A program made the position numbers and the translations under genes. Source: Episyrphus balteatus (taxonomy: Eukaryota; Arthropoda; Insecta; Diptera; Syrphidae). From it: a DNA stretch of 64,000 bases. Below, piece after piece: positions 38,040-51,739 of the stretch (position 1 is the first letter of the stretch; every line of letters starts with the position of its first letter). Below the pieces are notes generated by a model, which had not been told where the DNA came from, searched no databases, and saw nothing but the letters and a program-made list of their open reading frames with translations. The DNA lies in the NCBI RefSeq assembly GCF_945859705.1, contig NC_079136.1, positions 97,215,120 through 97,279,119 of the forward strand. The letters are read 5' to 3'.

Positions 38040-40405
38040 TACTTAATACAAATTTTCAATTTCGGCTTACTTTTCAAGTTAAAGACAAAAACTCGAAAAG
38101 TAACGTTATAACTTATCCATAGATTTTTTAAGAAAAGAACATATCTATGTCAGGAATCAGAAGAATTTGAAAAAAAGCAAGGTGCAATTGTTTAACAACT
38201 TATTGACTCGGTTATATGATAACTACATCCCATTAGTTACTAAGGAGTTAAAAACTAATAGATGTCCTTGGTTCAATGGCAACTTAAAATATATCATTCG
38301 GGAGAGGGAGCGTTTTTTCCGGCGATTTAAAAATAATCCTACAGAATTCAATAAAAGGCAGTATATTTATGCTCGAAATAAAGTTAATTCTACTATTCGC
38401 AATGCTAAGCGTACATATTTACTCAAGAAACTTGATCCCTCTCTCAGTTCTAAAGAACTATGGACCAACTTAAAAAAATTAGGAATCAAGAATGATAAAA
38501 ATACAATTAAATGCCCGTTTACTGCTTTAGAAATGTCTAATGTGTTGATTCCTTCCTTGTCAAGTGCGAGAATTCCACGAAATATATTTGCTATGCCTGA
38601 AAGTGAAAGTTTTTTCTCCTTTGACTGCATTGGTGCATGTGAGCTAGTAAACACTGTCAGATCAGTCAAATCTAATGCGATTGGTCCTGATGATATTTCG
38701 CCGAAATTTTTAAAACTCATCCTACCACTTGTTTTGAACTACTTACTCCATATATTTAATTTTTGCATCTACAGTGGTGAGTTTCCGGATACGTGGAAAA
38801 ATGCATGCATTATTCCTGTTCCCAAAAAAGTAAATCCTTCTAATCCTTCTGAGTATAGGCCTATTAGTATTTTATCGTACCTGGGTAAGTTACTTGAAAA
38901 AATTATGCATGACCAAATTCAAATCTATCTAAATGAACACACATTCCTGACAAAATGGCAATCTGGGTTTCGACATAAACACAGCTGTGAATCGGCAGTA
39001 ATTAAAGTCACTTCAGACATCCGTTTCGCTCTTGACAATGATAAGTTTGGTGTTATGGTGCTCTTAGATTTTTCTAAGGCATTTGACAGCATTGACCACT
39101 CTATACTTCTTTCGAAGCTTAGGTTAAATTTTAATTTTTCCAACACTGCGCTCAAGCTGTTGTGCAATTACCTGGTAGATAGAGTTCAACGAATAAAAAC
39201 TGATACTGGGATGTCTTATCCTTTTATTACCAACATCGGAATACCTCAAGGATCGGTCTTAGGTCCTCTGTTACTTTCTTTGTTTATAAACGACCTTCCT
39301 GAAGTCATCCGCAACTGTCGAGTACACTTGTACGCTGATGATGTAATGATTTACATATGTCGTACAGTTGGTTTGATGGAAGACTGCATTTTTAGATTGA
39401 ATGAGGATTTAAGTCACATTCTGACCTGGTCTAATGAAAATTGTTTAAAACTTAATCCTACCAAGTCTATCGCAATGTTATGCTCAAGAGATGATCCCAA
39501 CCCGTTAGATTTTCCCTCAGTTGTTTTGGATAATGAAATAATTAAGTATGTCAGTCATGTTACTTATCTGGGTTATAAAATAAATAGTAATCTAAGTTGT
39601 TGTAAGGCCATTTCTGATACTATTAGAAAAATTTATTGCGGGTTAAGATCTCTGAGATCTTCCTCTGACTTATTGTTACCTGTGATGAAAAAACATCTTA
39701 TAAAATCGTTGATTATGCCTTACTTTACTTATAACTCTTTAGTTTATCCAATTTTAGATTGCGAGTGTAAGCGAAGATTAAATGTTGCTCTGAATGATTG
39801 TATTCGATTTATCTATGGCATACCTAGGTATTCTAGTGTATCACATCTACGTCACATACTTTTTGGGATGAACCTCGACGAGTACCTGAAATTCAGAATA
39901 GTGTTAAAACTCCATAATATCATCCACAATAGATGTCCTAACTATCTTAGTGAAAATTTAAATTTTGCCCAATCACAAAGAGGATTGAAACTAATCTTGC
40001 CGCGTTTCTCACACACCATAGCTGAACGTTCATTTTACGTGTCTGCAATTCGTTTGTGGAATGCACTCCCAAACGGATTGCAAAGTATTGCCGCGCCTGC
40101 GGACTTTAAGGGGAAGTTATTTTTGCACTACTCAAATTCTAATTGAACTGTATTATAAGTATTGTCTCACTTTTTGAGCATTAACTACATATATAAAATG
40201 TTGAATTATTTTTGCTCTTTTGAAAATTTACAAATTATTTAATTCTAAATGTATATAAAATAGATATTTATTTTTATTTTAACCTTTTGAATGTTAAGAA
40301 ATTTTGATTGTTAAATAGGTATAGATGCTCCAAAAGATCCTTATCTTAATGCGTCATTGTAAATTAGATACTAATCGAAATAAATGAAATGAAAATGAAA
40401 ATGAG
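38040..40405 (+). mobile_element. 5'-truncated LINE insertion with AAATG-type tail
   Basis: The insertion comprises the RT frame, a ~220-bp 3' UTR and a terminal short repeat of AAATG and AAAATG units (about 40,378-40,403) instead of poly-A, typical of several CR1-like lineages. The 5' boundary lies between the end of the 36.6-kb repeat (37,953) and 38,104; 38,040 is an estimate. No target-site duplication could be identified. Confidence 0.8.
38104..40146 (+). CDS. Non-LTR retrotransposon reverse transcriptase (5'-truncated ORF2)
   Basis: An uninterrupted frame of about 680 codons follows the stop at 38,101. Counting residues from 38,167, the fingers region has YRPISILSYLGKLLEKI. The palm A motif is LLDFSKAFDSIDHSILL with Asp 301. 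The B motif is GIPQGSVLGPLL. The catalytic YADD box is at 389-392 (LYADDVMIY). A conserved C-terminal region ends SFYVSAIRLWNALPNGL. This layout fits the Jockey/CR1 group of LINEs. The endonuclease domain and any ORF1 are missing, because the copy is cut off at its 5' end next to the (GTCT)n repeat. There is no in-frame ATG at the truncated start, so the true start is lost. No stop interrupts the RT, which implies a young copy. It would act in cytoplasmic RNPs and at nuclear target sites. Confidence 0.93.
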   Translation, partial: RYNLSIDFLRKEHIYVRNQKNLKKSKVQLFNNLLTRLYDNYIPLVTKELKTNRCPWFNGNLKYIIRERERFFRRFKNNPTEFNKRQYIYARNKVNSTIRNAKRTYLLKKLDPSLSSKELWTNLKKLGIKNDKNTIKCPFTALEMSNVLIPSLSSARIPRNIFAMPESESFFSFDCIGACELVNTVRSVKSNAIGPDDISPKFLKLILPLVLNYLLHIFNFCIYSGEFPDTWKNACIIPVPKKVNPSNPSEYRPISILSYLGKLLEKIMHDQIQIYLNEHTFLTKWQSGFRHKHSCESAVIKVTSDIRFALDNDKFGVMVLLDFSKAFDSIDHSILLSKLRLNFNFSNTALKLLCNYLVDRVQRIKTDTGMSYPFITNIGIPQGSVLGPLLLSLFINDLPEVIRNCRVHLYADDVMIYICRTVGLMEDCIFRLNEDLSHILTWSNENCLKLNPTKSIAMLCSRDDPNPLDFPSVVLDNEIIKYVSHVTYLGYKINSNLSCCKAISDTIRKIYCGLRSLRSSSDLLLPVMKKHLIKSLIMPYFTYNSLVYPILDCECKRRLNVALNDCIRFIYGIPRYSSVSHLRHILFGMNLDEYLKFRIVLKLHNIIHNRCPNYLSENLNFAQSQRGLKLILPRFSHTIAERSFYVSAIRLWNALPNGLQSIAAPADFKGKLFLHYSNSN

Positions 40406-43012
40406 TAAGAAATTTTTTTTTGTCAAGAATTTTCTTTAAAAAAATCGATTTTTTTAAATGTTTTGATAACTTCCACTAATCATCGACCAAAACTTTGCAT
40501 CCTAGAAAGGGTACAACAGCATCTAACTGATGAGTCCAACTGTTGTACCTGGACAAAACGCATTTTGTACTACAGGTCATAAAAACTTTATTAAATATAA
40601 TTAATTATATTATTTAAGTATGCTTGGAAAAACAACGACTTTGAAAAATCATATCTCAAAAACCTATCCATAGACAATTTTTTAAATATGATTTTAGAAT
40701 TTTCTCGGTTGAAATCTATGTAACGGCACTTTATTTTTATTTTTTTGTAAACTTAGATAGTGTTATGGAAGACCAATTTTTTGTTTTTAAATTTCTTGTC
40801 AGTTTTCAAAATATCAATAAATCAATGCTGATAAAAATAATAAAATATTTATTTGTAATGCCAAGTTATTTTAAAGCAAACGAGCTTTGAACGAGTAAAA
40901 TAGTGCTTTTTAAAACTCTTAAGTATATTCTTTTATGTATTTCTTTTAAGTCTCGTAATATTTGTTTGTAATTTGCAGGAAAAAAAAAATGTTACGCATA
41001 CACCACGGTGACCCATACATTGGTATTTCTATTTATCACCTACCTGGCGATAATTTCAAAGATCTTGCTAAATCTAATTGAAAGTCAAAAACTACAAAGT
41101 AAGATATCCCTTTCCTTTCTACCCTTCATCTATAATACTTTGGAAAATTCTAATGTTTTAAAAGCTTTACTTTTTTGGTTAAGTAGATATCACAATAATT
41201 ACAAGGATACAAGGTAGCATAGTTTTCTCTTATTCAAACCGTTTATATATAATTAAACTCCAACTTAAAGGTTGAAATATTGTTATTATTTTGTATAAAT
41301 TAAAGAAACAAAACATTGACAAAAAACATTTAAACTATCTCCAGTTCTTCAATAATGAGAACTCGATGACCAGTTTTTCAGATGTTTTTTTTTGCTTTCT
41401 CGTCTTTGAAAGTTACCTTCGTTATAAAATGTAATTAAACTAAAAAAAAAAAACAAAAACAAAAATACTCGAAAAGTGTTCAAACGGTTATGGTTACAAA
41501 AAAATTTAACTACAAAGACAAATACTTGCGACCACAGAGCGACCTACTTATTGCTCTGATTTTATTTGCAATTTATGAGAAACCGCCAATTTTATGATAA
41601 AAACATGATTTATTTAAATCAAAAGTACCTACTTTTTTTTCTTTAATAAAATTTAAAATCACAAAACACCGACTAAATAATGACCCTACGATAATTTTGT
41701 ATAAAGTATGAATGACAGTATAATTATGTACATACATTAAATAACTTCTAGGTGACAATCAGAAAAAATACAACCAACCATATGCCTCCTACATACTTAC
41801 TACAAGTACAACAATTGTATAGAAAAGTTATGGATGACATGATAGAGCGAACGGTACATAACATTGTCCGTAATGGCTTTTAATGTATTATGATACCGTG
41901 CGCCATGCTATTAGAATAGAGTGTATGTAGCTGGTTTTACTTGTAAATACATTCTGTCGAAAAGGGAGCGAAGAAGAGATATTGCTGTGAAAGCATCTTA
42001 AGTAACTCTCAAAAGTAATGTCAGTATGAAATGTTGGAATAATTGTATTAAATTGCTGTTGATACTTTACGTCGGCATCAGCGTCAGGCCGTGTATAAAT
42101 TACATGCTATTTGAAGTGTGAATAACTGCATTGTAATGGAATGATGATGAACAGTTCCTTTGAATGAAACATGAATTTGCGTCTTTTTTTATTTGTAGTG
42201 AACAACTTGAGTATAGAACTGAAAGTCACTGAATGTGAAAGTGAATATAGTACAAGTAAAGGATATAATTTATGATACATAGAAGGAAAGTGTCTTAAAC
42301 ATATATATATTCCATACAACCAGATAAAAGGAAGTTTTTTCAAAGGTTTTAAGAGGATTTAGAAAGTCATATCAAAGTGTACGGAATAAAATGATAAACA
42401 TATTTAAATAGAAGGAATTAATAAGTGAATAAGGTGGTTTGGTGATAAATGAAGAAGAAATAAGACACATGTTCATGCTTTTATGATTAAGGGCTTAAAT
42501 GGTTCAAACTTCAATTCATATGCAAGAAATTGATATGAGCAGGCGCGCCGGCGTATTTTCAATGTCATTGCTTTTAAGAGATTTTTTATTCAGCCCTGCA
42601 GAGCCAACTACTTGTTCACCGATGAATGTATAGGTCCCCATAATAGTGGCATGCAGGATTTTTTTCACAGAGGGAGAGGGGTGCAGGAGCAAGCGAAGTA
42701 TTATGACAAGTTCTGTGAGGCGATGTTTATTCCGTTTAAAATTGATCTCACTTTTTTTCATCATGTCCACTGCACATGACTGGACATTGTCCAGTCATTA
42801 TAGCCAATGCAAATTCAAACCTGGTACAGACAGAAATGACAACAAAAAAAAGCATCGACAACATGTTATTAGCCTCCCGACCTTACAGATTCTCCTATTG
42901 CTTCCTTATAGCTTTATAAAAGCAAAATTGTAAGTTGGGCTTTCAAAGAAAACAAAAAGGATTGTTTTTTTTGCGTAAAATATCATAGTACCTAGGTACA
43001 GGTATAATTGTA
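40406..43012. other. AT-rich non-coding DNA
   Basis: Holds diffuse old repeat segments. One is around 40,640-40,750, with ATATCTCAAAAAC and CGGCACTT blocks that recur near 58,725-58,800. Another is a possible decayed (GTCT)n-family end near 41,520 (AATACTTGCGACCACAG). A rare GC-rich spot GGCGCGCCGGCG lies at 42,542. Frames of 60-95 codons here are not recognised. Confidence 0.45.
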
Positions 43013-44140
43013 GAAAGGATTTAAGATAAAGCAGGGACAAAGAAAGGCTGATTTTTTTGAGGCAATAAGTTTTGTGTGAGAAAGGTATCTAGCTGACAAA
43101 AACTTTGTTAATTTTTTTTTAACTTGGTGAAAACTTTTCATTTGTTATAAAAACTAAGAATCTAAATTCTTAAGAGTCTACAAAATTCTCTTGAGTTAAA
43201 GGGTGTTTTTATTTTTAAAGAAATGAGGCATTCAGAATAATAATAATGGGTCAAGTCCATTTGAAATTAGTGCTTTATTTTGACCTTTGAGAAGCTTTTT
43301 CTCAGGAATTAGATGAGCTTTAAAATAAATAAGTTACAAATCAATAGCTTTATATCTCCAGAATTTCTTTCTTTTATTTTTATTTAATATAAGACGAAAT
43401 CCTTGTAAAGAAGTGGACTTGACCTATTATTATTCTGAACGCCTCAACTAATGAAATTCAGAATAAGTATCACAAATAGTAGAACAAAAATGTTATCCCA
43501 ATGAAAATTAAAAAAAAAAAAAAAATAATAATAGAAACTGGACCGGAATTTACGCAGTCTATAAAAATATATTAGGTGAAAGGGTGTTTTTTTTTTGAGA
43601 AATGGGAAAAATCATCTATGAGTCCGATAAAATCAATGGTTTAAAAGGTACCCTTACGAAATTTATTAAAAATGTTGTATTTGCATTGCAAAGAACGAAT
43701 AAAGTCTATACATTTTTTCATGTAAAAGGGTGTTTTTTTTTATGTGTAGAGAAATTTTGAGTTTATTGGAAAACTAAGAAACTTAGTTATAGTAGTGGTA
43801 CCCTGTTGAAATTCAGCAATTATGTTGATTTTGAGATTATAAACAAGAATCTAAAGCGTCTATAAGAATATCATAGTTATAAAAGGGTGTTTTTTTATTT
43901 AGTATAAAACAATATTGATAGGCCACCTTTGACCCTAATGAAATTTGATAAAAAAGTTGAATTTGGAATAGAATTTAGGTGACAGATTGTTTTTTGTTTT
44001 CGAAGAGACATTTAAATCTGTAATTGGTCCCAAAAAGCCATAATAATTCGTATAAAACGCATAAGAACTTAAGTATAAACGTTCAATTTGCCATAGAAAC
44101 AAAAAATAAAATGAATCATTAGCTTTTTGAATTCTGATTT
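43013..44140 (+). repeat. Diverged tandem repeat, copy 2, containing a MITE
   Basis: Parallel to 26,733-27,620: it opens with AGATAAAGCAGGGACAA, repeats the AAAGGGTGTTTTTTT core (about 43,199, 43,578, 43,727, 43,884) and ends with CGAAGAGACATTTAAATCTG, then ATTGGTCCCAAAAAG. It closes with TAAACGTTCAATTTG. The terminal inverted partner seen in copy 1 is missing here. A 223-bp MITE lies inside it. Confidence 0.7.
43224..43446. mobile_element. 223-bp MITE nested in the tandem repeat
   Basis: The left end TGAGGCATTCAGAATAATAA and the right end, reverse complement TGAGGCGTTCAGAATAATAA, are inverted for about 36 bp and continue into GGTCAAGTCCA. It has no coding capacity. It interrupts a unit of the tandem repeat, so it is younger than the array. 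Confidence 0.85.
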
Positions 44141-47100
44141 ATTGCACCTTAATTTACTAGCTCAAAAAATTTGAGAACAATTCTTTTAAAAATACTTCTT
44201 AATTGAAGAAATTAAATTAAAGTTTAGTATAAACAAAAAGAAATTATTTTTTATGAGGAAAATTATCTATCTGATATCATTAAAAATGATGTGGGCTAAC
44301 AATTTGTTCTTGACGTAAAATACACTCAAGTCTATCAAATAAAAAATGCTTATTTTAAATTTAATATTCTTGGAAAAATTGCATAGTGTTTGTTTTTATG
44401 TTTATTTGTTATAATTTTTCTGGGCTTGTTCACGTCATCTAGCCACACTATTTTTTTTTTTTTTTTTTTTATTTTATTAAAAAGTCAAAATTCAGTTGAA
44501 TCAAGTTTGATTTTATTTTTAAAACGTATCTATAGCAAAAGAAAATCATAAATAAAACAAATGTCTTTATCTTTGCCAACAAAGAAATGGTTATTTCAAG
44601 AAGAAGAATATAATAAATATTTTCAAATAATCGTTTTAGACAGTGACACAAATCACATACTCAAATGAACAATTTAGGTTTGTAATTGAGGTTTGCCATT
44701 CTATTTTTTGTTTCTTTTATTTTTTTATTTTTTATTGTTTTTAAATTAAAAATACTGCCATATTTTATAGATTTTCCATTATGGAATACATTTTTATCCC
44801 AATTAAAACCAAAATGAAAAATAAACCAGATTTTGACTTACCTACATATTTATTGAAAGGAAGTTTCAATTTTAGGCTCTACAAAAACACAAATTTCAAC
44901 TACATTTTGATATTTTTTTTTCTAATTTAATTTTGAAAAGATGTCAAATCTAAACTCTTATAAAGGATCTAACTCATATTGTTTTTTTTTTTTGAAAAAC
45001 TGATGTCAATCTTTTAATGAACTTTTAAAGTAATTACTTGTTAGAATTTTTTTGTTTCAAACTTGATTGACCTTCTTAATTCATGCCCCACATCAAAATA
45101 TTACAAAAAAAAAATCAATCATTTGGTTCGGCATCGCAAATATTTTTTTTCGCACTCAGTGTGAATTCCTGTAATCAGAACTCATTCAATATTGCCCCAC
45201 CCACATTTTCTAAACGTATTTCTTCCAAATTGCTGCCCCCTCTCCATTTGATTGATTTTCATTTGAATGTTGAATGTTGTGTGTATTAAAAGAAATGAAA
45301 GTTCTTGCGTGAATTCTGAAAGAAATATGTGTATATTTTTGGCTATAAACACCAAACAGCATGTGTTCCTTGCAATTATTTGTTTTCAAATTACAATTTT
45401 TCATTTTCGAATCTCGAAAAAAATTGACGGGTGATTTGACCGCCACTACCGCCCCCTATCATCAAATCCATCAAAACAAAGGAAAGCACCATGGTGTTGG
45501 TAGTTGGGGGATTTAAACAATTTGTAATAATAAACAGTGTGTCGGAACTGTTCAGCATAATATTGATCCTGGGTGAATACAAATATGTTGAGAGAAGTTC
45601 AAATAAATTATCAAACTGTGTTATATTTTTTTTTTGTTGTGTTTGTTTTTATTGATCATGAAGAGTGTACAGGGTGGGGCTAACTTGTTTATTATCTGGC
45701 ATTTATCCACCGGACAACCGACGCGGTCTCGAATCTTTGAGTTCCTGAATTATGTATTTTTATATTCTATATGAACCTTCAAAATATTGTATATGTAAAT
45801 ATGTTCTGAAAAAGAATTATTTATTTTTAATAAAACCGACAGTTAGTCAATCAACCTTGTATCTTTGTATCTACTTCAACTTCTAGTGATCATAATTTTC
45901 TTTGAATATTTTATGATGATTGAGTTCTGTCTAATGACTGAGTTGAAAGTTTTTTTTTTGTTTTTTATTTTGCTTTTAACAGGTGGACATAAATATTAAA
46001 GTAATTTACAATATAATATTTTGTATTAAGATAATGATAATGTCATCGTAAATCTTAAAAATTTTGGTTTTTAGTTTTTTTTTTTGTGAAAAATATGTCA
46101 TTTCGTTGAGAAGCAAATAGTTTTTGGAATATTTCCAATTAAACAGAAACTATTTTAATGTTTTGTTATTTATTTTTCTTTGCACAGATAATATGCATAG
46201 AGACAAATTTGAATGTCAATATGGCAGGCTTTGCTCGTGTGTTTTTGTTTTGGTGATTAATTATGTTAAACTAGAACAAAATTTAGTGATGTTTTAAAAT
46301 GCAATATTTGTGACATTTAAAAAAAAAGTAAATAAAAGAAAATTTGTTCTATATTTAAAAAAATCTTTTTAGAAGAATTGGTTGTTTTCAAGATCTGCAT
46401 TGGTACAAATTATATACTTTTCATAAAAAAAAAAACGATTTTTTTCCGAATTGAGTTGATCTCGATTCTGATTTTTATAATGACAATTTAATCTACCTTA
46501 CAGTCTCGGGGATCAGAATCCTTTTTTTTAGTTTTTTATTTAATGAGCTCCCAATCAGCTATACTTGAAATCAATACAACTTGTCTTGCCATTTAAAAAA
46601 ACTTTGTTCGTTTGAATAGGAATTGTACAATTTTGTTTTAATAAGAAAAATGTATGTATTTATATTATGTATACCACCTGTATTTCTGTAAGAAGTACTT
46701 TGGATTTACACGCTTCATGCTTCGATTGCGGCCAATTTGGTGGAAAAATTAAATGAACATTCTATATCTGGAAATGGAAACTAGATCCATTCAATATTCA
46801 ACTAACTAAATAGCTATCTATCGTGTTGTTTGAAATTTGATATTTTGTCAACAAATTACTCAATTACGTAAGAATGTAGTCTTTGAAACTGTATTCACAA
46901 TAAAACTGATGACCAGGTTGCATGTGCTTGCATTTAGGATACAAATTTTTGAATTTAATAATGTTTAGATTTGTTGTACGGAACCTTACAATATAATGGA
47001 ACCTTAAAGTGAAGCAGTAAAGAGGGAGAGTTGTGATATTATTTGAGATCATGAAACTCGTCAAAAAGAAGACGATCGCCATTTGTTGTATGGCTAGGAA

Positions 47101-50100
47101 AATGGTATTGTGAAAAGTTAATTTTTTTAATAAACATATTTTTTTCTAGAAACTTCTTTCAAAGAACAACTGATGAACCCTCTCAGCGTTATTCATAAAG
47201 TCATACGAACAATGTTATTAGGCATTCTTTTAAATTTAATTTTAAAATGTAAATACCTCTCAAAATTAATAGTGTCATCCTGTGTCAAAATTTCGATACC
47301 ACCAAGCATACTCAGCTTTGCGGATTCGGTCTTAAAGGAGTTTTTTTTTTTAATTTTTATATTTTTAAAGTAAGTGCATCTGATTCGTTTTTAATAATTT
47401 TGATGCAAAACCAGTACACTTTTTTTTTATCAAAATCTATAGGCAAGTTTTGTGTGTTGCATTTTTTTCAAAACTACATGTTTGCATTTAATGCATTTTT
47501 AATATTGCAGAACAAATGCAACTTGGTAAAATGTGGACTAAAAACATTAGTGTTCAACTTTTAACCCGACTACGGCGAAGAAAAAATGTGTTTGACCGGA
47601 ATGTACGTTCGTATGTTCTAATCCACAATGACTAAGATCTTAAGTGTGTACGTCGGTTACGACGGTATCCTCGAGAGAGGAAACAAATTATACCCATATC
47701 TAAAAAAACAACGGCTACACTTTCATAGCATGTGAGATTTAAAAAAAAAGATAGAAACTAAATTTATTTTCAAAAATTGAAGTGTTCCAATGCATATTGA
47801 TAGCGAAATATTTTTTGTTCAACGTAAAATTTCGAAAAAAAAAATAGATTTTTTAAAACACAATCAAAATGGCAATGCGAGACTACTGAGCGAGGGTACT
47901 GCATAGCGGAATTTTAGACTATGATCAGATGGAAAAAGTGTGTCAGAAAAAATATTTATTTTTAAATTAAGAAGGCTCTTTGAGAACCGTATGCTCATTG
48001 TTACGTAAAAACTATTGGAAAACAATTTAAGGAACGTTAAGAATTTCTATAACTTTTCTATAAAGTATATTCTGATTGATAACCATTTTTTATGTATTTG
48101 CGCTGAGTATTATTTTTATTTGAGGCATTGTTGACTTCATTTGTCAAAAGCTTGTTACACATCCTAAAAGCCCGCTGAAAATTTTTTTCTATATGAGCTT
48201 TCTTTTATTTTTATAAAAAAATTAAAGTTAAAAATATTTTTCGTGGATAGAAACGAGATTTTTCAAAAGTTAAAAAAAAAAAACAAAAGTATTTTTATAT
48301 AAAGTTTTAAGGAGTTCGGGTTTTTATTTTCTTTTTAAGATGAGCAGGGAATTACTAAACAAAAAATAAGCGAAATTAAATTTTTAGGCGTTTGAAACAT
48401 TTCCAATGGCATACCCACATAAAATCTAGTTTAGGATTTAACGGTTGTAAATACTTGGTAGGTCCAAGTTATTAATGTTAAATAATTTTTAAATGTTAAT
48501 TTTATTTAACACACAGAGCAAGTACTTGGCCCTTACAATAAATAAAATAGAGAACAAAAATATTTTTTTAAAATTACAAATCAGCACACTTCAGATCCAG
48601 TTTCATCTGTGGTTTCTGCGGTCATTTACGCAATTAATTTGTTACGATTAAATGATTCCGATTGTTATTTTCTTGCCTTGGTTATTGAGAGTCAGTGTTT
48701 TTTTTTTTATTTCTTTATAAAACTGTCAGTGAGAAGTAGTATGTTATTTTGGATTCAATTTGACACTGATTGGTTCTACATTTTGATGTAGGATTTTGTT
48801 TATTTAAGCAAAAAAAAAAAGAAAAAAGCGGAAAATGTTATGACAGATAATCAATTTATTTTCTTGAATGGTGCTCTGCAAATGTGATTAAGTTTATTTT
48901 AAAGTTCACTTGTTCACATGAAGAGTATTCGCTTGACTTTGATTTTTGTTCCAATGTACACTGAAAATAAAAACCAATATCAATTTAACATTTTTTATAT
49001 ATCAAATTAACATTTGTTAAATATCAGCCAAAAATGCTCTATAAAATGTGTTTTATGATATTTAAAATCTTAAAACAACATTTTTATTATCAGGATTATA
49101 TTTAAATGTCACATTTTGGAAATTTTTTTTGATATTTTATTATCATTTTTTCAAATCAATTTCTCATTCCAAATTATTGAAAAATATTAAATAAAAAATT
49201 CTTAATGTGTCCTAATTTAAAGGCGCTTTCTGTTTTTTCGAAGTAAAATGTATGATTTACTGAGAAAATTTGATCGGCACTAAGATTTTACTTCACATAT
49301 ATGATCTTTATATCTTTTTTATAATTATAAAGAATAAACGTTTTTCGTATCGTTGTATCAGCCAGGAATTTTGCAAAATATTGTGTTCTACGAAAATGAA
49401 ATGAAAATTTTCCATCGAAAGCAAAACAACTGAGATGAACATGAATATTACGAACATTTTACCAAACTGTAATTTGCTATTGTGTAGAAGAGTGTCTAAC
49501 CTCTTTCTATCAAATTCGAAAAATTGAATCAGAATTATGTTTTTGTTAGAAACGAAAATCTGGCTAATCATGTACCGTAACTATATTTCTCGATTTATTC
49601 TGTCTCATTTTATCATTTTCTCATTAATTACATAAAACACGTGTAACTCTGTATGTACGTGATAAAATGTTTAAGCAACTTTTATGTCATAGGGAAAAAA
49701 GTTAAATTTTAATTATTGTATTGACAGGATGACACAATATAATCCACCCAATGAAAACGGAAACAGACGATTGAATAAAAGATAAATTGGATTTTCTTTA
49801 TTCAGGGAGGGTGGAACACCGAAAATTTCATCTCGATTTTTGTTTTTCTTTTTTTAAAACGCATTTGTTTCAGCTGCTTCCACTTTCAATATTAAATTTT
49901 TTCGTTCTTTTCTTAGATAATGCAAACTAAAAAATTTTAATAAAATTGTCATGATTTTATTTAACTCGCAAAATGTGTCTACAGCAATTGATATTTTTGA
50001 ATTGGCCTGGTGTATGGCAGCCAAATAAAAATCTACAAATATCGGGACAGCTAAAATTATATGCTGTTAACAGGTTAACACATAATATAGAAAAATAGAA

Positions 50101-50604
50101 AAATACCTAAAAAAATATTTAGCAATCGTCTGGGAATACAAATGTTACATTAGAAATTTATTTTAAGTTTTCTTTTTGAATTTGTACTGGAAACGTGGAG
50201 CAGCGACAAAATTCTATTCACACGTGTTTTTCATTTCTCTAACTAAAGCATCAGGTATGAAAAATTCTACTTAACCTACTTTCACATCCCTAACGCAGAT
50301 ATTGTGTCGATTAAACCATGCGAAACAAATTAAGAGCTACAATAGTCGCAGGGGTATTTTAGTTTTTGCACGTTATCGAAAAATCGAAATGGCACTCGTG
50401 ATTGCAACTTACCTTTACTGATTTAAAGAGGTTGCGATTGATGTGGCTCATAACCAAATTGATTTCCATTCACTCTTGATTCATTTTATATGGCTTTTGT
50501 ATTTGACATTATAGGGAATTTGTCCATTAAATTAAAAAATTGTTTCATCAGTTAAAGTTCTTTCTAATTCTTTCTTTTTCTATATGGATAAACGGATTTT
50601 GATT
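44141..50604. other. AT-rich non-coding DNA with poly-T tracts
   Basis: No gene is recognised. A poly-T tract lies at 44,452-44,470. A possible relic of a (GTCT)n-family end occurs near 48,517 (ACAGAGCAAGTACTTGGCCC). The stretch at about 47,563-47,690 (ACCCGACTACGGCGAAG...GTCGGTTACGACGG) is less AT-rich than its surroundings and may be another repeat fragment. Frames up to 87 codons lack motifs. Confidence 0.4.
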
Positions 50605-51438
50605 TAAAATAAATTGCACGACTGGGGTCGCACGTACTTGCTCTTATGCTTAAAGTAACACTAATGTTAAAGCTTTTTATTCAAGAAATTTAAAATTTCA
50701 TAAGTAGTATAAAAAAATTAAATCTGTTTTTATAATTAATTAAACTCCGTTTTAAATTATCTTAAAAAAAAAAAAAATATGCCATTTTATTTCTTGTATA
50801 AAAAGGTATTTTTAGAAAAAAATTTTCGAAAATTGTAGGAGCCGTTTTTTAAAAAAATAATTTTTTATATATAAAAATTTTTCAACATTTTTCAAAAAAA
50901 AAGTTGGTATGCCATTTTGAAGAAATAATTAATTTACACATAAAAACTAAACTTCAAAATTTTTCATTGATCCGTTTTCAAAAAATTGATTTTTCAAAAA
51001 AAAATTTTGAAATATTTTAAAAAAAAACAAAAATGCGTTTTTTGAAAATTTTCTAAAATTTTATTATTATCTTTACTTACACACTTTTGTATAAAAATTT
51101 TCATTTAAATCGGGTTAATTTTGTACGAGATATTCAGAAACGAAAAAAACCGTTCTATGACACGTACCGTTAATAACGGTACAAAAAATGTTTTTTTTAT
51201 TTCAAAAGTTGGCTCTTATGTGTTGTACTACACACAAAAATTTTAATCAAAATCGTTAGAGCCGTTTTTGAAAAAAATTAACTTTTCTATTTCCGTTATA
51301 TGACAGGTACCGTTAGTTTTGGTCATAAAAAAAAAATTTTAATTTCCCCTCTAGGGAATCACCAAAAACTGCTAACTACCAAGTTTGAAGAAAATCACTT
51401 CACTCGTTTAGGCTGCAGCTCCAGATAGAGACAGACAC

Positions 51439-51487
<49 letters not shown>

Positions 51488-51610
51488 ATTGCCAGACCCA
51501 CGTTTTTGGCATTCTCCATCATCGTAATGTCATGTAAAATTGTTATCTCGAGTTCGATTTTTTTTACGAATCCTAAACTTGCCCTATAGTACCTATATCG
51601 CAAGTAAAAA
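50605..51610 (-). mobile_element. (GTCT)n dispersed repeat, copy at 50.6 kb
   Basis: Starts AAATTGCACGACTGGGGTCG and ends CTATATCGCAAGTAAAAA. The ACAG array is short (about 51,430-51,486, roughly 14 units, with one CACA interruption). The unique sequence closely matches the 36.6-kb copy, including the ACCGTTATTAACGGTAC palindrome at about 51,167. It is non-coding. The 84-codon minus frame includes the array and is not a gene. Confidence 0.87.
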
Positions 51611-51739
51611 TCTATAGGTTTTTGAAATAAAAAAAACAATATTTTTTGAATCATTGTTTACGGTGAAATAGAAGCGTTTACTAGATTTTTGACGATCAAT
51701 AATTATTATACTTTGACCAATTTCAACGAATTTTTTTTT

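Noticed and set aside
38367..39167. Minus-strand ORFs inside the LINE
   Set aside because: Shadows of the reverse transcriptase reading frame.
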